NCBI GenBank assembly: GCA_030549495.1
Contig: JAUIRK010000923.1
Location: forward strand, 372,001 to 436,000
From: Nectonema munidae
Taxonomy: Eukaryota > Nematomorpha > Nectonematoida > Nectonematidae
Length of the DNA: 64,000 bases
Direction of reading: 5' to 3'
The translations under genes and the position numbers were made by a program. The first letter of the stretch is position 1; the number at the start of each line of letters is the position of its first letter. Of this stretch, positions 39,901 to 53,265 are shown one piece after another. The notes beneath the pieces were generated by a model. The model was not told the DNA's origin. It did not search any database and worked only from the letters and a program-made list of their open reading frames with translations.

Positions 39901-42900
39901 TCACCATTCTTCTGAGATTGTGCACGCGTTTCGAATGTTTGCATTTAATGTATACGTGATTTCTAGCGTCCAGTCCAGTGCTCGTTATTTCACTGTGCCC
40001 CTCCTTGTGTACTATTGATCTCAAGTATTGAAAGTTGTTTTCCAATCTTAGTATTGATTATATTTATATCCTCTACGCTCTTCGCTGTAATATGATAATG
40101 CTATTATTTTTTCCTCGTATCGCATTTGTGATTACTACAACTAATTAATTGCAAGAATCACTCGCGCTTATCGATTTTTCCAAGTAACTTGAGCATTTCA
40201 TTTCCCATGGTTAATACTCCATTCAACTCTATATGCATGGTGGCGTATGTTTGTGCGAATTCATACGAAATCATTTTTTATTATGTATACTACTACTTAC
40301 TACCATTCATCCAACATGATTGTTAAGCCCTTTCGTAGTCATTAAATCCTTTCAGTGATTTTCAAATTTTTTGTTTCAAATTCAAACGATTTTCTAGACA
40401 CAAATTTCAAACACTTTCAAATTTTTATTGTTTCTCCTGAAGAGGGACATTTAATTCACTGAATCAATCTTGCAAAATCTTCTTTAATCTCGGATATAAA
40501 TCTGTTTATCCTTTGAGGGAAGTTTCATTGATTGCAATTTTGATATGATGACATTCACGTGAATTTTATCTCTTCAACGGCGATTTTGTGAATGCGCGTT
40601 TCATTCATTTAATTTCAATTTCGTTTTCGTATGTTGAATATTACGCATGGCTATCAATAGAGGGCAAGATTTTCCTTCTAAAACATTTTCATATGGGTAG
40701 CGAGGTTTCCTCTATTTAGAGCCACAATCCTTCGATGTCTCGATACGTGAAAAAGAATCATATGTGTAATTTGAAATATAAATATTTTTCCAGTGGGAAA
40801 ATGACGACATCAACTGTTTTCCATTTTCAATTAAATTGTCTTTTCGTTTTTTTGCATATCTTCTCTTTTCACTGAATTATTCTGGTGAATCAAATGGATC
40901 CCAGCTCCTTTTCTCTCAGCCGTAGTAAGAGTGGGCGCGGAAGGCAAACCTCTGCTCTGAAAGACATCTTTTATATGTAATAATCGGCAAATGGCTCTAG
41001 TGGTTAAAGCGTAGACTAGCTATCCCTATCATGTGTCCACTGTCCAGTCATGCAAGAAGATTCCTCCCATAGATGCATAAGCGACAACTCAAAAAATACA
41101 GGAAAGATTTTAAAAATAATTAATACCTCCTTCCACTTAAAAACACATCATACTATAGACTTTAGAAATGTAGTAACAGTTCCTAAAATTTATTTTCTCA
41201 TTTTGTATTCACCGTTTTATTTTGAGCAACTTCATTTTTGGAACAGGCCTCACAGCGGAGGGGGTCTTTTCACGCCTCAAGTTGCTTAGGGGTTCTTTTT
41301 TTATTATTTAATAATTTTTTATTAAATTATAAAAATTTTATGATTATAACATTACGTTTTTTATAAATTATATTCAGATGAGTCTAATTTCTCGAGAACG
41401 GGAGAAATGAAGGCGATGTTTTCATTTCCAAAAATTTAGCATGAAATGCATATGAGACCTGGCCTGAGGGTTACAAAACCACAGTAATCACTTGCTTAAT
41501 TTTTGAGCTGATTTGAGAACTTCACGCTTAGCAACTTGATTGCTTATAATTAAAAAAAAAGATGTACCTATATACACCTTTATTTTTGAGTTTTCAATGT
41601 TTTAAAGTGTTATTTCAAGGATCGGTTAAGCTAACATTCATCTGGGAGGCCGTTTATGATGGTAGATACGCCTCCCGCTCGTATTTTTAAATCGACTTCA
41701 AAAAATGATGATGCATTTTAGATGCGAAGGAATGGTATAAAATATTATTTTTTAAGTTTTCTATCAGCAATAATAATATCATAGTTGGCTGGCTAGTTAT
41801 TTATAACGAGTTAGTTGGTTTCTTTCTTGGTCAGTGTTATTATTGGAAGCAATTCAACTTACAAAAATCTGCCTTCTATCTATTACTGATTCCAGATACT
41901 TAAAAATATCCAAATTCTACTACAAACAACTAAAAATTGAAACATAATCAGCTATCGCCAATCCAAGCGATTTTGTCCCTGTTTTTAGTTAACTCAAGGT
42001 TTTCACGTTAACTCATTTTATCGACCAGAATAATCAGACGATATCCAATGTAAAGCAGAAGATTTGTATTAAAAGGCATTTATAATAGCAGACTATTCAT
42101 ATTTTTGTAAAGTCGACATATGTCGACCGACTGTGGTCGATAACCAGTTAATATAAAGCACGTTTTACATATTTCATTTAATGTTTTCAATTCTCCAGAT
42201 GGCCTAGTGGTAAGAGCGTGGGGTCTTGATCAAGATGGTCTAGGTTCGTTTCCTGATTGGGCAACTAAAAAAAATCCATTTTTTATAGTAATTGTATGCT
42301 AAAAAAGAAAAAATCTTTTTGAAATATATACCCTAATTTTTTTAAAATAAATACATATTTTTTATTTTGCGCCCATAATTATAAATAATTAAAAATGTAT
42401 GAAATTCAATTTATTATAAAACAAAAAGCACTTTTTTTATAACATATAACTTCTTGGAGAATTTTTTGATTTTCTTCATAACGTTTAGATTTTTGCTCAA
42501 AATAAGGTACACTATAAGTGTATCTAATCATTTTGATTCTTGTACTACACTTATTTTTCAAATAAAAATTTTCATTTCTTTTTTTTGCTCTTTCTTTCGT
42601 CTTCACTTTCATCAAAAACGATAATATCAATTTTAATTCCCTTCTATAACTCAAGAGAAAGTTTCTTGACTGAAGGTCTTGGGTTCGATCCCACATCAAG
42701 CCTACTTTCCTCCGTAACCCTTTGAAGCACACAATTAGATTTTTAAAAATAAAAAATTATTTTTTTATAATATTAACTAACTGAATAACTCTTGCTAAAA
42801 GAGATGGAGTTGAATCCACGGAAACTGATCATATGAATGGCATTCCTTGTTTTGAAAGGATGAAATTGATTATCGTGTTTTTGAAAGAGTAGTTTGCTGT

Positions 42901-45900
42901 CATTTTTTTCTGTTCATTTTTAGGAGCTGTCACATTTGAAGCATAAAAATGTGGTTCAACTTTTGGATTGTAAGGTATATATTTCTCTTTCTTCTTTCTA
43001 GGATGTGATAAAAGCATTTTTTTATTATCAATCTACTTGCATCCTTTTTTTTTAGGAAAATACAACGCACGTTTTCCTCGTGATGCAGGTTATTTTTCTT
43101 ATTTTGAATTTCGGATCATTCACTTTTGCGGTCTGTCTTGTATTCTCCTTACAATTGGTTCTTTCATCTTTACTCTAAGTTGATTGGTTGGTTATTTAGT
43201 CAGGCACTTTATTTGCTTAGAAAGTGATTCATTTATTTCGCCATCTTATTGGTTAATGAATTAGTTTGCTTTTTTTCTTCACGAACCAAAAAGCAGTGAT
43301 GGATAGTGATAGTAAATTGATCCTAAATTATTCATAAAGGCAGTCTTTTACATTTTGTGTTTATGTTTTAGTTTTGCAATGGAGGTGATTTAGCAGACTA
43401 CCTTCAAAGTAAGATTCATATTTTCCACCATTTTCTTGTATTTTTGATCAGATGTTGTAGAATTTTATCTTCTTCACATTCACCTACGCTATAAAGAATA
43501 GTTGCTTTTAACTTCCTTTTTTCCTATATATTATTTTTATCCTTGAAAAAGTGATATGTAGCGAAAATGTTTCTTCTCTAAATGTTTAATTTTATGTTCA
43601 GAGTAAGCACAAAAGTCAATAAAGTCTTATTTTTTCCCAAGCACAAGAATAATTAGGCCTTTTATTATAATTTTTAATTTTTTTAAGCCAAAAAAGTGTA
43701 ACTTCGATAAAAAGTAAAAAATAATAAAGTTAAAAAAGCAAAAAATTTATAATTTATATTGCTTTTCAAAAAGACAACGATTTACCCACGTGTTTTTAGA
43801 ATCTTGTCAAATATCTTATTTTTACATTTTAATTTTTTTTCAAATGTGATCTACAGAATTTTTCCATCTGAAAACCATTATTTTCAATGAGGAATGAACT
43901 TCCTTTTAAACGCAGAGATTTTCTTCCTTAAAATATTATTCGATATTTATTTAGTGATTATGCCACTACTGTTTGACTTTTTTTTTTTTAATAATTTTCA
44001 ACTAATAAAATTTTTTCAATAAATTGTTTTTCTTGTTAAAGCTAAACAATTCTAATTATTATTTATATTAACCCTCAATAGTTTCAATAATTTTTGCGGC
44101 ACACGTGGCTTTAGGTGTACAAAGTGTAAACATGAGTTTAAGAAAGCATTATTTATTGATTGACAGTTGACAAATTTTTTGAAAAAGCAAGCAAATACTC
44201 TATAACATTTTTATTATTTTGGAAATGGAAAAAAATTTTCCTTTCCATTCATTGAATGCTTTTCAAGAGTGAAGCAAAAATGAGTGTACTTGAAATAGTG
44301 TTAGTTAAGTGTTTGACAGGCACTTTTATACGTTACATATGTTTGATATTTGAGAATAACTATTAGAAAATATTTCTTACATATCATCGATGATAACAGA
44401 AATATTTTCAATGTCAATGAGAGAGAAAAATTGTGAAGACAAAGGAATCAATGATAGAAATTTTTGATGTGTACATTTTGTACAGCTAAATCTTGATGAA
44501 GTTAATTTAAATATAACGTGTATAAAATTTATTATCATATTAATATTAAAAATTTAAATCAAAGAACATTTCTATCGAGAAAGTAACAGAGCTCTTCAAA
44601 ACTCTACAGTTTTAACGGTTCGATTTTTTGTGTGCAAATAAGAATTTTTGACTTTATGATGATGAACGATTGTTATTGAGAAAATGAAAATAAACAAATT
44701 CAAAAGCTAAAATCGATACCAATCCCAAATTTAGAATCATATTAGAGCGCGGTTCGCCCTAAGATCTGCATCCGTTTTCCCAACATATGTTTAATATTTA
44801 CTATGTAAAAAATCTGGACTTTTTATCACTTTTTTGGAATTCAAACACACAGACAGTTAAATTAATTAATTAAATTTAATTGACTTGAAGTGTTCTCGCT
44901 TGAAAATCTGAAATCTTCTCATAACTACTTTCTTATCTTCCTGAATGATCTCATTGAGGGCATAGTATTTCTGTCAGGAATTTATTATTCTCTGTCATCT
45001 TAGTTTTTCAATTCACTTTAAAATGAGGGAATTCTTTTCTATTTTACAGGTAAAACTACGTTGAGCGAAGACACGATTTCCATGTTCTTTCGTCAAGTTG
45101 GTAAATCCCTTGCACTTTAATACGCTTGAAAGCGAATTGCCAGCCACCGAATCACGTGACTTTTTATATTATTGTTTTTAGCTGCTGCTTTAAAAGCCCT
45201 CAACGCCAAAGGAATCGTTCATCGAGACTTGAAGCCGCAAAACATTCTTCTCTGCTACACCAAAAAATTTTGCGTATCTCCTCATGACATCACCCTCAAA
45301 ATAGGTCGTGCATTTATCATCCCACTAACTCATTTTGTGATTAATCGTCTTTCTTTCCCTCTTTTTTGCAGCTGACTTCGGCTTTGCTCGTTTTTTGGGG
45401 GATGGCGTCATGGCCGCCACTCTTTGTGGCTCTCCAATGTACATGGTGAGTCCTTTGATGCTTCTCAAAATTTTCTACTTACTCACTCCACTCATCAATT
45501 AACTCACAAATAAATTCCACTCCTGCATCAATGAATACAACGTTGATAAATGTGTTTTTTGAATATTCTGAAAAAGCAGACCACTTTGCACTAATAATTA
45601 CTACTGTGTGCTGCGATAACATATTACTCTATAGAAATATTTTGGATTACCATAAACTTCATAAATCTAAATTATAAAAAAAGAAAAGTATTTATAAATG
45701 CAGGAAAATAAAGGAGATCTAAAATTAGTTTTTTCTTTTTTCGCTTCTATTTCATCTTTTTTTATCTATAAAAAAAAGTCTGGAAAAAATTAAATAAAAT
45801 AGAAAAGCGATGATATAGAATTGGAAAAAAGATTAAATAAAACAAAAATGATATATATGTAAAATATATTTTGATATTTGTTGTTATAACAAGGCCTTTA

Positions 45901-48900
45901 CCTCAATATGCCTTCCTTTTATATAAATTTGATTTTAGCATCCTGTTCCTTCATTTTGTTTCAAATTATTTCTTTATAATGGTTAATTTTATCCTCCTTC
46001 TAACTAGTTTTAAGATAAATTTTGAACATATCATTTAGTGATGAGAAGATTAATTTGGAACCGCATTAATCGTGCTTTTTTCATGTGTTCCCATCCAAAT
46101 CGCATGGAAAAAATTTTCTTCCTTTTTCGAATCCTTTATTCCATTTCCTCGAAATGGATAAACTCGCTAAAAAGTTGGACAAACATGGCCGATGGGCATT
46201 TGAAATCTGAAACGTTTCAAACGTTACACTAATTTTTTTAACCTTACTTTGTACATATAAAATTTTACTTTGAATTCTTATGTTTAAAATTTTGTCTAAA
46301 AAGGCAAAATCTGTTGTTTTGTGGGGGCGTGAGTAAGGGTGGTTAGATACAGGGTTTCTATAACTGAAGGTCTTGGGTTCGATCCCCCATCAGTTCCTCA
46401 TAGTTCGATAATAGCGGCGCAATTGTGCCTTCCCAATGAAAACATCGCATGGTACCTTTATCTTTAAATTTTTGAGAATTTCTTTTAATAAATTGGTTGA
46501 AAGCTACTTATATAATTACACTTAATCCTTATACAACCAGGTTATATTTTATAATGCCAAGATCTATAGGATTCCTTATTTTTGTAGTAGTTTTAAATTA
46601 ACTTTAGAACTAAAAGTCGTATTTTATGTCAACTCAATGAATGTATCTCACTCAAGCAATAGGTTGAAAATTATTACCTAATTAATAAAACTATTAACCT
46701 TTATTTCGCCACAATCTGCTCTTTAACACCGATAGACATTCTAATATACTTTCTTGTATTATATTATTTGAAAAGGCTACTTGCTGCATTACTTTTGAAG
46801 CGGCTTCCCCAAGAAAGATTTACTTTTTTCAAAGTATACGGTTTTACAAGTGTCTATATAATTGTGCCTGTGTTTCTTGTTTAGCTATTTCCAAACGAGG
46901 CCTAAACTACGCCTACATTCTTCTGTGAAACACTCCACTGCCATCAGGTCCTTAAATTTTGAGACATTGTTCATATCGTTTTAAATACCCCAAATCTTTT
47001 TTGCGTCTTATAGATCCTTCTTTTAAAGAGGGATTCAAGTTTTGGTGACTTAATTGACTCTGTAATCAGTCAGCATGCCAAAAAACATATTGTGGTTTCC
47101 CAACCGTGAAGAGTTTTCGTCGAAAAGGCACAATTTCGCCGCTTGTATCGAACTATGAGGAAAGAAGGCTTGATGCGGTATCGAGCCCAAAACTTTGAGT
47201 TATCGAATCGAGAATCTAAACAACCCTACTCACGCCCCAATGCAATAATATATACAGATAAATATAGTATACTAAGATGAAATTATTGGGATAGATTGAT
47301 GTTAGAAAACACATTGTAATGATATGGAAATTTCCTAAAGTTTGAACAAAAATAAAGTGTGACAAAGTATTAACATTTCAAGACTTTTCTTACAAGGTTA
47401 TGCGAACCTTCTGGTAAAGCTCTACGATCCAATATTGTTTCGCGACCAACCGTCTATGAACCTCTGGATTAGACGCATTTATAGGTCCTATAAAAAAAAT
47501 TTAACCCTTATCCACACTATACTTCAACCAAACATTTTTACATAAACAAAGCTAAATTATGAATAACAAATTAAAGAAAAAGTATTGAACACAGTAGAAT
47601 TGCAAAAGGACAAATTAGAACTAAAATTTTTGTTCAGCACTGCGTTCATTTGTTCTTCGCTGTAGTGTTTCCTACCCTAATATATTTGGTGATAACTTGT
47701 ACTATATTCAATAAAATGCATGGATGATGCAATAATAATATTTAGCACTCTCTTATTAAGTCATACTAAATGTAATTTATATCCCTATTCAGGCGCCGGA
47801 GGTAATAATGTCCCTTCAATATGACGCCAAAGCTGATTTGTGGAGTATCGGAACAATCATGTTTCAGTGTCTTACAGGCAAAGCTCCTTTCCAGGTTTCC
47901 ACTCTTTCTCACTCTCGATGTTAATTTTCTTGCTTTAAGTATCTTTTTGCTTTGCTAGTGTACATTTTTTATTGGAACTATTTCTCGCTTCACAGACCCT
48001 TAATTCTTCCAGCGTGAAACTTCTATAAAATTCACTTGAAAAAGAAAGCACTGCGTTTTAAATTATAGATAACAATTTTTTTGTTTTATATCAAATTATC
48101 TAGGTAATTATCTATAATATTATCTAAATTCTAACACTTGCATCTCTTTCATTTGTAATTCCATTTTCCGAAAAGTTCTATATCTAAACGATCTAGTTAT
48201 GGAAAGAACAAATGTAGTTCAACTCTTTCAGGCGTTGCTTTGCGAAAATTAATTATCTGATTTTCTTTTTGAAGCAATTTTCATATAACTTAAAGCTGAC
48301 GATTTTTTTCGTGCGTTTACTGGTGACCCATTGTGCCTGAAAATGTTAATAACACTATCTGTTTGCGGCATGCACATAGAGTATGATTGACTTTTTTTAT
48401 TGCTTAAACGTTTAAGACGCATTTAAACACCAGTGTCCGATAAAATGAAAATTCTCTAATTTAAGTTATACAGAAACGCATTGAAAAAGAAAAGCAGACA
48501 AATAGTTTTCAAAATTTACACAGGTTGGATCGATATTTTAACGACGCTCATTTGCATATACGCATCAAGCATTGGTTTTTGTCTCCGAAAATATATTACC
48601 AGTATCTTTTGTTAGTCTACTTTTACGTGACGTGAACATATGCTAGATCTGTTATATTTCGGAAAGATTAATTTTTTGGTTTATTTAAAAAAATTCCTTT
48701 TATTTCACTACAGGCTCAAACTCCACAAGCTTTAAAATTGTTTTACGAAAAAACACCCAATTTGAAGCCAAATTTTCCTAGCGGCATCTCAGATAGCATT
48801 CGCGATCTCCTGTCCAATCTTCTTAAAAGGAATTCACAAGATCGCCTCGACTTCCTCTCTTTTTTCAATCATGCCTTCTTCAAAATTTCTATTCCGATTA

Positions 48901-51900
48901 AACCTGAGCTTCCAAATTCTCTAAACTCCCCTCCTTCCAAGGATAAGAGGATTTTGCGAAAGGAGGCACACGTCACTTCTCCCAGCCAGCAAAACTGCTC
49001 TGATCCCAAAAAAGACTTCTTGTTGAATGACTTTGTCATTGTTTCCCCCAAGGAAAGTAAGCCAGAGTCTCTTCAACCAACCACCCCACCCACTACCCCC
49101 AGGGGTAAATCTGAGGAAAAACTACCTGAAACACCACCTACCAAAACTTCTTCCTCTTCAAAGTTTCGCCCGCTGAAAAAGGCATTTTCTTTGAAGTCCA
49201 CCCATCACACTCCACAGCGCCCAGTGCCTGTCTTGTCTCAAGCAGCTGCTTGGAAGGAAGCTAAGCGCAAGCGAAATCTATCTAACGTCTCCACCCTCCT
49301 AAAACCTTCTTCTGCTGCCTTGAATGCTGATGAACAACACAAAGTGGTCGGTGAGCAAGCTGATGTGATGTTGAGTACTGCTATAAAAACCTTCAAAATG
49401 GAGGATGTTACGCTGCCCAAAGTGCATTTTTCAGTGGGCGCAGACACCGCTACGCCGCCAAGCTTCACCTGCCTAAGTGACATCCTTGATTCTAACAGTA
49501 CGAGCAATCCCTTTTTCAACTCCTCCCATCTGAATCACTATTGCCAAGATTTTTCTCCATCTCCAATCAGTCGAAAAAATTCCAATGTCCAGGAGCAAAT
49601 GCTTCTTAACAACTACCCACAACCACAAACAGCATTTGCTTCGCCCAAAGCAACGACAACAGCCTTTTCCTCGCGATCTCCTAATCTTCCCAATTTCACT
49701 CCATCCCCCATATCTCGGTATTCTCTTTCCAAGCCCAATCTTTTTCAAAATACGTAAGAATACTTTTAAATCCCATATTTTGTATTGTTGTCTGTAATCT
49801 TGAACTCTTGGTATTAGTACACTGTGCTGTTATTACTAGTGTCGCACTCTACCTCTGACTTTGCCTATTGAAATTTATCCCTCAATTTGCATAATAGTTG
49901 ATTGACAGGTGTTACCAATTTCTAAATGAGCCGTGTAAAATTTTTGAAACCTTGTCTCGGTGTTTAGATTAGTGTTGAATTAACATTCGTGTTAGTATTG
50001 GAATTAGTGTAAGGGTTAGGGCTAGTGTTCTCGCAATCGTACATCCAGTAGTGGGATTCAGCCGGTTTGTTAGAACCGTCTCATGGAATTTTGAGAGTTC
50101 CGCGAACAGTAAAATATTTATTTATTTATATAGTGGAGGCCGTACAGTAAAATAAGCACCCACAACATCATCATAATGATGCTTGTTTAACCATTATTTT
50201 AAAATTTTATTGGAAAATAATCAAAATTGATCAGTTTATTTGTTGACAAATTTGACTTTTTTGTAACAGAACCGGTTGACAAAAAATTTGAATCCCAGTA
50301 CTGCGTACATCTACATGCATGCATACATTCAATACATTTTTTGACGTTCTTGACAAAAAATTCCTATTTTTTTGTATTAACACACATCTAACACAAAAAA
50401 CGTTCATGCATACATACATAAATAATATAGATTAGAATTTATATAATAATAATACTAAAAAAACTAAGATACACAAAGCGTATTTCTAGGCCATATGTTC
50501 TTTCTGTTAGGTTTTTCCTCACAGGGGTGCCTTTTTAAATTTTCATCTGTTTTATTAGGTCTATTTTTTTGAAATCACATAAAATGACACAACGTTTTAA
50601 AGTTTAATTTGAAATAAAAGATTTTCCATACGTCAACCATTCCCAATGCTAGTCAATCCTGATTTTGTTTTAGGATTACCGTTTTTATCTTCATGGAGTC
50701 AAGTGCTTACGAAACGCAATTCTATTTGCAATTTTTTAACGTATCATTTTGAGCTTTGCTAAACTACTACTTTGCTTTCTGTTAAATAAACCTCATGAGT
50801 TATTTTTTAGACGCGTAGATAGCACTAAATATTTGAAAGGAAAGTGTACGCATTCATATTTTTATTTCTAAGCTGTGTAAAGTTTAAAGGCTCCCGCAAA
50901 ATAACGAAGCCAATAGGACTTTTCATCATAAAATATACCACTAGTTGTATGGGATTACTTATATAAGTATCTCTCAATCAATTTACTAAAATAAATTCAA
51001 CACATTTTTCATTTTCAAATAAAATTATTTGGGATAAAAATTTGAGCAACAATAATGGAAATAAGAAAAGCCAAAATTTTATGGCTGAACTAATTATATT
51101 TATTATTAAACCCATCTATAAGATGGGATATGGAAGATTTTTCATGAGAATTACAAATTTTAATTTTATGACACTTTTTAGCGCACATGATCTCTCTCAG
51201 GTTGCTTTGAGTAGAAATTTGAGCCCATCCCTATTTATCAGATGGATAAAATCATTATTAATTATATCAAGAAGGAAAATAATTTTATCGGTTGGACTTA
51301 AATATAAAACCATTTTAACCACATGGAAATTTTGTATTCATTTCCTATGTGTATTTATATATTGACAAAAATACGTTCGTGATGAAATAGAGAAAGGTCG
51401 ATTTGCTAAATGCGATGAAAATTGCTCGAAAATGATAAAAAAAAATAATCATGACCACAAAGTAGTCAAGAAAATTGAAGGAAACAATGATATATTCCAC
51501 AAAATTGAGTTTGTACATCTGTAACTCGTAAACAGAACTCTTAGATACGGCGAAAGATGAAGAGTTTTTAAAACTACTCATTAAGATTGAGATACAGTCA
51601 AACCTGCTTCAATAATAATAATCAGTTTCGATTTTTCCCAACTAATCCTCATTAAGCTTATCGGAGATGAAGCAAAGATCCGCTCCTAAAGATCACTTTT
51701 GACGTAACTGATTTTTTTCCTAACTGAACATGCTACTGTATTCGTTAGATTACTGCTGAAAAGTACATAGGCATTGCTTAAAGTAAAATTAGTTAAAGTT
51801 TCGCATCACGTGAGGCAATTTCTATTCATGTGAGACTTAAAAAATATACATAAAAATAATTTTATAATTTTTGTAAAATTTCAATTTAAGCAACGCTTCT

Positions 51901-52962
51901 ATCAAAATCCCTCATTTGCTACATGTTGCGTTCGTTCTTGAAAGTTTTTGCCACAATATTTGTTAAAATACTCAGAACTGTTAATTTCCTCTCATATTGA
52001 TAGATCAAATAGAAGATTAACCATGTGCCACTTAAATATAACAATTATATATATTAAAAGGTCTTTTGAAGTTTTCGCTGCTGCAATAATACGCTGGGAT
52101 AGTGTGCTTTAAACTATCGTTTATAATACCTTTTTCTCTACTTTTTTTCAGGAACGTATTTCACGAAAATAGAAATATTTTTGCCACTTCCAAAAACAGT
52201 ACTCACTTTCCTCCAGCACTCTCCGAAGAAACTCTTCTGGAGAAGGATCAAATCGACTGCCTGTCAAAACTCAACTTCGTTCGTGTCCTGTCCACCTCCA
52301 TCATTTCCCTGTGCAAGGCCAAATCCTCGCCCCTCTCCTCCTTCATCGACCCCGCATGCAACAGCGACAGTCGGCGCACCGATTTCGAGGGCAGTGACGA
52401 AACTGCGGGGCCGAACGGGAGTGCAAGCAGCAGCAGCCACTCTTTTGGTGCCTCCACCGACGTCTGTCTTCGCTACGCGGAGTGTCTCGTCCTCATCCAC
52501 CACATCATCTCTATTCTTTCCTGTTGCTTTGCCCTAGCCCACGACGATATCAAGGCGGGGTCTTATTTCCAGTCCCCTGTCCACTCCTCCACTCCCATCA
52601 AAAATGCCCTAAAAGCGCTCTATCTTCTGTACAAACAGGCGCTCCAGATGTACGAACACCTTTTGAAGAATCCGCACGTTGTGATTGCAGCAACTTCCGT
52701 GAAGTTTTCGTCTCTCGTTGTTTCTGCGGAGCGTATCTTGTTTGAGCACGCGATCGAGCTTTGTCAAGCGGGCGCTTTGGACGAGTTATTCGCAGCCACT
52801 CCCCAAGACTCCTTCAAGAAGTACTACGTGGCTCAGATCATCTTTCACTCACTTCTTCAGGAATTAAATTCTCAAAGTGATCAACTTCTTTTGAGGAAGT
52901 GCAAAAATGCCATTCAGAATCGCATTCTCAAAATCACTTTCAATAATCTCGCCCAATCATGA
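33955..52962 (+). CDS. Atg1/ULK: ULK1/ULK2/Atg1 autophagy-initiating serine/threonine kinase
   Basis: Eleven exons, all phase-consistent: 33955-34041, 35887-35982, 42924-42974, 43056-43088, 43372-43408, 45050-45100, 45182-45304, 45372-45445, 47793-47894, 48714-49753, 52152-52962; 834 residues, against about 1,040 in human ULK1/2. The start [20 protein letters not shown] matches ULK2-like N termini. Kinase features are VAIK (Lys39), HRDLKPQN (Asp134), DFGFAR (Asp161), [12 protein letters not shown] and DLWSIGT. Exon 10 encodes the end of the kinase domain and a Ser/Pro-rich linker holding DFVIV (residues 324-328), equivalent to the LC3-interacting FVMV of ULK1. Exon 11 encodes the C-terminal tandem-MIT (EAT) domain that binds ATG13 and membranes, including [20 protein letters not shown]. 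The kinase starts autophagy downstream of TOR and AMPK. Failure to splice exon 10 gives a stop at once (TAA 49755-49757). Confidence 0.97.
34042..35886. other. ULK intron 1
   Basis: Starts gtaaat and ends ttgcag. AT-rich, with nothing recognised inside. Confidence 0.6.
36484..38217. mobile_element. hAT-superfamily element with perfect 8-bp target duplication
   Basis: Termini CAGGGTTGCGGAATCAAA (left) and CAGGGTTGTGGAATTAAA (right, other strand). ATATTTAG flanks it exactly on both sides (36476-36483 and 38218-38225), the hAT hallmark. The 1,734-bp interior has no recognisable transposase. It contains GATTCCGATT-type stretches related to those at 24840-25000 and a piggyBac-like remnant near 37200-37320. 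It lies in ULK intron 2. Confidence 0.88.
39185..39360. other. Homopolymer-run region, suspected sequence artefact
   Basis: About 175 bp made almost wholly of consecutive runs of C, T, G and A (for example eleven or more C, then A, then C; long T and A runs). The flanks look normal. Such patterning is typical of poor base calls or an assembly patch and unlike the microsatellites elsewhere here. Confidence 0.6.
39803..40045 (-). mobile_element. Possible LINE fragment
   Basis: The minus-strand frame starts [20 protein letters not shown] and continues [13 protein letters not shown], resembling the F-x-Y-L-G-S-x-(x)-x-x-D-G segment near the end of LINE reverse transcriptases. No other blocks are visible, so the call is tentative. 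It lies in ULK intron 2. Confidence 0.4.
42007..42152. mobile_element. TTAA-ended MITE, family 2, copy 1
   Basis: Its reverse complement aligns with 62248-62371 over most of its length (shared GTCGACTTTA, AAATATGA, ACATTGGATATCGT and TGATTATTCTGG blocks). Both ends contain GTTAAC or TTAA, suggesting a piggyBac-like target. It is more diverged than the family at 8222-8354. Confidence 0.6.
42197..42268 (+). repeat. tRNA-like sequence, probably SINE head
   Basis: GATGGCCTAGTGGTAAGAGC matches an A box and GGTTCGTTTCC is one base off a B box, at tRNA spacing. The ends do not form a clean acceptor stem, so I treat it as a tRNA-derived repeat and not a tRNA gene. A related A-box-only piece lies at about 40990-41010. 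Confidence 0.5.
42645..42728 (+). repeat. tRNA-derived SINE, family B, fragment
   Basis: Contains GAAGGTCTTGGGTTCGATCC and then CATCAAGCCTACTTTCCTCC, shared with the other family B copies, but the head is missing. Confidence 0.55.
43409..45049. other. ULK intron 5
   Basis: Between donor gtaaga and acceptor ttacag. AT-rich, nothing recognised. Confidence 0.6.
46322..46433 (+). repeat. tRNA-derived SINE, family B
   Basis: Near full-length: GGGGGCGTGAGTAAGGGTGG, TTAGATACAGGG, B box GGTTCGATCCC, tail GCGCAATTGTGCCTTCCCAA. In ULK intron 8. Confidence 0.78.
47121..47238 (-). repeat. tRNA-derived SINE, family B
   Basis: Minus-strand copy in ULK intron 8, about 690 bp from the plus-strand copy, so the two are in opposite orientation within one intron. 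Its B box is mutated (GGCTCGATACC). Confidence 0.75.
47895..48713. other. ULK intron 9
   Basis: Between donor gtttcc and acceptor ctacag; nothing recognised inside. Confidence 0.6.
50046..50303. mobile_element. 258-bp hAT MITE with perfect target duplication
   Basis: Termini CAGTAGTGGGATTCA (left) and CAGTACTGGGATTCA (right, other strand), one mismatch. CGTACATC flanks both sides exactly (50038-50045 and 50304-50311). In the last ULK intron. No coding capacity. Confidence 0.9.
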
Positions 52963-53128
52963 TGATGATGATGATGTAACGCTACTACTATATATTTTCA
53001 TCATTATTTTTTGTGAAAGTATCTGTCTCATCATCCTATATATTTTTAATTCAAAATTTCAAATTTGACTATATATTTTTACTATTCAATATATTTTTAA
53101 CTACCTTTCACCATCTTTTTATCATCCA

Positions 53129-53138
53129 AATAAATAAA
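53129..53138 (+). terminator. Likely ULK polyadenylation signal
   Basis: Two overlapping AATAAA hexamers about 170 bases after the ULK stop codon; the first good signals downstream. Confidence 0.5.
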
Positions 53139-53188
53139 ATATTTATCTTTTACATCAACTCTCTTCTTGAACTTGTTGTATAAAGAGA

Positions 53189-53265
53189 GATGATGAAAGG
53201 ATTCGAACAACCCTTGGCTCTATCTTGCCTAAGGATCTAGACCATCTTATTCGATCTAGGCGCAC
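53189..53265 (-). repeat. tRNA-like fragment, probably SINE-derived
   Basis: On the minus strand AAGATGGTCTAGATCC resembles a degenerate A box and TTGTTCGAATCC a B box. No acceptor stem is evident, so a functional tRNA gene is unlikely. Confidence 0.35.

Noticed and set aside
42197-42268. Functional tRNA gene
   Set aside because: A and B boxes are tRNA-like but there is no good acceptor stem and the B box is off by one; the other tRNA-like sites are SINE copies.
48869-49748. Minus-strand and shifted frames over ULK exon 10, and similar ones over exon 11 at 52181-52745
   Set aside because: Shadows of the real ULK exons, which have in-phase splice joins and protein homology.
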